Shown: one piece after another, positions 59,946 to 64,000 of the stretch | Layout of the letters: each line of letters opens with the position of its first letter | Position numbering within the stretch: the first letter of the stretch is position 1 | NCBI GenBank assembly: GCA_027574665.1 | Contig: CM050653.1 | Span: 14,964,664 to 15,028,663, forward strand | Length of the DNA stretch: 64,000 nucleotides | Reading direction: 5' to 3' | Source: Rhynochetos jubatus | Lineage: Eukaryota; Chordata; Aves; Eurypygiformes; Rhynochetidae | Made by a program: the position numbers and the translations under genes | Notes under the pieces: generated by a model | The model's database searches: none | The model's input: the letters and a program-made list of their open reading frames with translations, nothing else | What the model was told of the DNA's origin: nothing

Positions 59946-60347
59946 TGTGCTGGTTTTGGTAAGGACAGTTAATTTTCTTCACAGTGGCTGGTATGAAACT
60001 ATTTTTTTTTCCTTTTGGCCTTGCCCTGGGAATAGTACTGATAAAGTGGTTTTTAGCTGGTGCTGGGGAGTGCTTGCATGAATTTCAAGATACTTTTCAG
60101 CTTCTGATACTGCACCTGTGTTCCCAACTTTCATTACAAGCAGTGGGGGGACACACAGTTCAGACAGCTAACCCAAACTGGCCAAACAAGTATTACATTC
60201 CATAGCACGGTCATGTGGAGTGGGCTGGGGGCCATAGCTGCGTTGTTAGCGGTGGTCTTAACTCCCTTGTTTGTTAGCTTGGTAGCTGGCTCGCTTGTTA
60301 GCGAGTGTGTGGGTTGATTGGCTTTCTGGGTCATGCTGTCGCTCATC
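59946..60347 (+). mobile_element. Partial LTR of an avian ERVL-like endogenous retrovirus
   Basis: Starts TGTGCTGGTTTTGGTAAGG, followed by 'acagttaattttcttcacagtggctggtatg', which closely matches the 5' end of an avian ERVL-class LTR as I remember it (TGTGCTGGTTTTGGCTGGG...GTTAATTTTCTTCATAGTAGCTGGTATG). Further landmarks fit the same LTR: 'ttttcagcttctgatactgc' and 'agctaacccaaactggccaaacaagtattacattccatagca'. From about 60240 the match becomes uncertain, and CR1 sequence begins near 60348. No retroviral coding sequence is present. The right end is not defined. Confidence 0.75.
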
Positions 60348-60800
60348 GACATTGTCCTGCAAAATATCCTTGTCTCTAAATTGGAGAGGCATGGATTTGA
60401 TAGATGGACCACTCGGTGGATAAAGAACTGGCTTGATGGCCACACTCAGAGAGTTTTGGTCAACGGCTCGATGTCTGTGTGGAGACCAGTGACAAGCGGC
60501 CTTCCTCAGGAGTCAGTGTTGGGACTGGTGTTGTTTAACATCTTTGTTAGTGATATGGACGGGGGGATTGAGTGCACCCTCAGAAAGTTTGTGGATGACC
60601 CCAAGCTGTGTGGTGTGGTCGACACGCTGGAGAGAAGGGATGCCATCCACAGGGACCTTGACAGGCTGGAGAGGTGGGCCTGTGCCAACCTCATGGAGTT
60701 CAACAAGGCCAAGTGCAAGGGCCTGCACATGGGTCGGGGCAATCCCAAACACAGATACAGGCTGGGCGGAGAATGGATAGAGAGTGGACTGGAAAGGGGC
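60348..60800 (+). mobile_element. CR1 LINE internal fragment (reverse-transcriptase region)
   Basis: An internal slice of CR1 ORF2, truncated at both ends. The plus-strand frame is open and reads [56 protein letters not shown], then [27 protein letters not shown] and LGGEWIESG. These are the RT palm blocks around the SGxPQGSVLGPxLF motif and the catalytic DD box, which here reads FVDD instead of the usual F/YADD; PQE replaces PQG. The frame is open from 60318 to 60908 because unrelated flanks happen to stay open. Loss of the CR1 3' tail is unusual, since LINE insertions normally keep the 3' end. Catalytically inactive by truncation. Confidence 0.9.
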
Positions 60801-63800
60801 CTAGTGCCAAATGAGTTATCAGATACGGAAGTGTCAGTGTACTGCGTGGTGGGCCTTCTGGTTGGGTTAGTGGTGCTGGGAGTCTGTTGGGATACATCTG
60901 TACATTAAAATTGTGAGTTACACAGTGACAGCCAGTAATTGAAGTTTAAAGATCATGCTAATGCAGTATTTCATCTACAAGCTATGCAGCCTTTGATGAG
61001 GAGCTTGTTTTATATTGCAAATCATATGAAATTAAAAGTATAGCAAAATTGGTTCATTTTTCCTGTCCCCTTTCACCCAGCCCTCCAGTAAAACTCTGCA
61101 GGGACACTATGCTGAACTAAATCTTAAGGTGTTAGGTTGTGTGTCCTTATTAAAAATACTGCAAAATGCTGCTGTTAAGCGTACTGGTAATATTGTGACT
61201 TGGCAGTTCTAGTGTTATATTGAACAATTTCCATTTCAAACATGATAAAGCTGACATGGCCTGTGGTCCCCAAAGGTGTTTGGGAAAGAAATTAAAAAAA
61301 AAAAAAAATTAAAAAAAAAAAAATTAGAGCATTTAATTGTAACTGATGATGCATGTCAGCTTTGGTCCCAGGAGGGCATGCAGCTGCAGCTCCAGAAGAA
61401 ATGAGAATTCCCTGCATGACCCTGATGGCTTCTATACCATGAAATCTTTTTCTTTATAGTATTGAAGTTAAATGCGACACACACCTTTTCCAGTCGGATG
61501 TTGGAAGCATCTGTGGTAATCATGTGCTAGATCATGCTGAATAGAAGTAAAGCTTTCTGGGTTAACATCTTCATGTTATTAAAAACATAACCCAACAACC
61601 CAAAATGTATATTTAAAATAGCAAACAGGATTGCAGATGGTTCAGTAAATCCCAAAGTCTAAGCTGCAGCGATGTCTTTTTCACCACTACCTCTATAGTT
61701 TATCACCACTGCTATTTCTGAACTGCATGTGGCAGTAGCAGTAATGGACGTCCGTGCACAGATGAGGTTCCAGGTAGCTTAGGGTTTTGTTGTGTAGCTG
61801 TCTGAGAAGGACCACGTCCAGCAGCGTTTGAAGCACTGGTTTCTCTGCTCCTGGTCTAGCTTAGCGCTTGCTCCCATGCTGTTGCCAGTGGGGTACAGGG
61901 ATATTGGTTTGCCAAAAAGCAGTGACAAAGAAAGGAGTGGAGGACTTGTCTGGGACTGGTTGTTTTTCCAGCGTTTCATTGTTTGGCTAACACCAACGTG
62001 GCTCTGTGTGTGATTACAACACTGGTAACGTGTTTTATTCCACTCTGATAATAGCACTGTTTTGAGCCTCTGAGCAGCACTGAGAAACACAGGAAGTTAC
62101 AGGAACCACATCTCTGCCATTCCAGCTCTTCTGCTGTCAGAAAAATTGCTGAATGACTTTAATGCCTTTTGTAGAAAATAAACTGGTGTAGATCTTAGCA
62201 GGAGAAAGGCAATCTTCCACAGAAATGGGCTATGGCAGAAATATTTCAGTAGTAGGTGGGATGAGTATACTTTCTGGTCAGCATGGGCAGTATGAAGGGT
62301 AAACTCCTCGCAGAATCCTTCACATAAGTATAAATGCACCAAACAGAGGCCTGATTGAAGTCTCTTAACTTAGATAATTTAACTTATATTGTGTGCTGTG
62401 GCATTTAAGACTCTTTATGGAATGAAGTTCCAACATGAATTTGAAGCAATAAGGCTGTCCCGCGTGATTCAGATCAGAGACTTGGTGTTTGAATGATTGG
62501 AAAACAGCACAACCCTTGATGAACTACTTTTCTCTCTTGCAAAAAAAAAAAAAAATCCTGTGCATGGGTAATGGATGCTGTGTGGGGAGACTTTTTTATG
62601 TAGCATAGATAAAAATGTCTTTTTTTTAAAGTTTATATTGAAAATTGTAACCATGAATCAATAAAAATGGAATTGTCTGTAAAGGACAGAAATACAGAAA
62701 ACATCTTGTTACATAGGAAGAAATTTCTGCTCATTCAGACTAGGTGATGGTTGTCAGACAGTGAGTAATTGTTAGAGGAGAATAACACATGCACCAACTG
62801 CACAGGGGGTTTTGTGCGTAAAATGATCTTGCGTTATTTCTTTGTCAGATTCTGATTTTGTTGTTATACCTTTCCACCACTTTGAATAAGAGAAATTGTT
62901 GTTTTGGCTCATAGGAACTATGCCACCTCTGTCGCCAGAAGAGAAGTGAATAAGAGAATCAACAGGAAAAAATCAATTTGTACACACTATTCCCAGGCTT
63001 TGAGGGCTCTGCTGAGGGACAGTGGTTCAAAGCAGCCACTGACTTCCACTGTCCCTTTCTAAGAAAAAGACTGAGCAAGTTTCTAGTTTACCATGTGGTT
63101 AACCACACAGGAAAACTTTTTTTTACATGCTGAAAGATGCAGAGTTCTTACCTATTTGTGGCAGGGTAAAGTAATTTATGATGATTTGTTTGGCTGGGTA
63201 CTTGTAGAGACATATTTTTACAAGGCTATCTTGTGCTGCTTGAATTTAAGCTTTAATGTCTTGAAATGGAAAACTTGTTTTTTACTACAAAGTCTCTTTC
63301 ATGAAGAGATGTCATCAATTAAGAAAGCTTAAGTTTGATATGTCTGGGAAAAGACGGCTCTTGCGCAGGAAGCTTTGAAAACTGTGCTACTTATCACAGT
63401 TATCCTGAAACCTGGATTTCCAAGCAAAACCTGTCATACTTTTACAAGAAATAAAAGTTGTGAAAGACAATTGTAAGGGAATTGATGCTACAGTCCATAT
63501 TTTAGATTATTGGACTAATACTGTGCCAAGCCAAATAAATATCAATACAGTAAATAGAGAAAGGAAATACTCATGCTGATGGAATCAAGTATTGATTTAA
63601 GAAAGGGTCAGAAATTTGCTGTGTGCTATAAATAAAAAAACCCAGTTACCAGCTGCGAATGTGCGCTGGTGTTTGTTTATTTTCTTAGAGATTTTTGAGA
63701 TTCCTAAAAGCGCTAGTATTGCAAAATACGTAGGACAACAGTCCTATTTTATTTGCTAATAAATGACTATAAGAAAAATAGATACTCTCTAAATTATCCG

Positions 63801-64000
63801 ATTTGTCATGAGGATAGACAAAAGTTGACTTGAAAATACTCTGCTCCAGAATGAAGGATACTTGCAGCATATTTATAATCCTTTTTTGAAAAGCTAAGCA
63901 GAATTTCAGAGCCATATGTTGTTTCAGTTGGAGGGAACTAACCTGTGTGAGTTATCAGTAATTCCTTGACTTGGGCTAAGGGTAACTGCCATCGTTAAGG
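60801..64000 (+). other. PARD3 downstream intron, last part
   Basis: Sequence from 60801 to about 60908 borders the CR1 slice and is not recognised; it may be the rest of the interrupted LTR. Beyond it is AT-rich intron with poly(A) runs at 61294-61323 and 62541-62555. No exon, RNA gene or further transposable element recognised. Confidence 0.55.
61291..61325. repeat. A-rich simple repeat
   Basis: Runs of 15 and 13 A separated by TT, seen directly. No retrocopy or CR1 tail adjoins. Confidence 0.9.

Noticed and set aside
60134..60752. Minus-strand open frames of 79-103 codons
   Set aside because: Shadows of the LTR and of the plus-strand CR1 coding slice.

Overview
This is intronic DNA of a vertebrate protein-coding gene, almost certainly from a bird. 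The avian evidence is six CR1-type LINE fragments, several with the bird-typical 3' end (a 'ggttggaactagatgatcttt' type sequence followed by ATTCTRTG-like octamers), and two LTRs that resemble avian endogenous retrovirus LTRs. The species cannot be fixed from the sequence. The LTR content makes me favour a non-galliform bird, but that rests on memory of consensus sequences.

Only two coding segments are well supported. Both are internal exons of PARD3 (PAR-3, the cell-polarity scaffold) on the + strand, at 19466-19646 and 48478-48656. Together they encode residues corresponding to about 75-194 of human PAR-3. The first carries the end of the N-terminal oligomerisation domain and the start of the linker. 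The second carries the RRSSDP 14-3-3-binding site. They join in frame through a split Asn codon across an intron of 28,831 bp. The window begins in the preceding intron and ends in the following one. No further PARD3 exon was seen on either side.

Layout. 1-19465 is upstream intron, holding a CR1 copy (about 11035-11700), an ORF-rich and perhaps decayed coding stretch (about 12660-14724) split by a solo LTR (13473-14336) with a probable target-site duplication, and an old CR1 tail (about 16393-16566). 19466-19646 is exon A. 19647-48477 is the long intron, with a CR1 fragment (about 22866-23168), two CpG-richer patches (about 21722-21905 and about 30895-31165, the latter CpG-island-like), AT-rich low-complexity DNA and a 23-bp palindrome. 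48478-48656 is exon B. 48657-64000 is downstream intron, with a CR1 tail (about 50525-50825), a minus-strand CR1 (about 57126-57872) and a compound of LTR and CR1 reverse-transcriptase sequence (about 59946-60908).

Most other open reading frames are chance or repeat-derived. I saw no tRNA, rRNA, CRISPR array, operon or bacterial-type system. The least explained items are the decayed coding stretch around the solo LTR, the intronic CpG island, and a 240-codon antisense ORF at 34606-35328.
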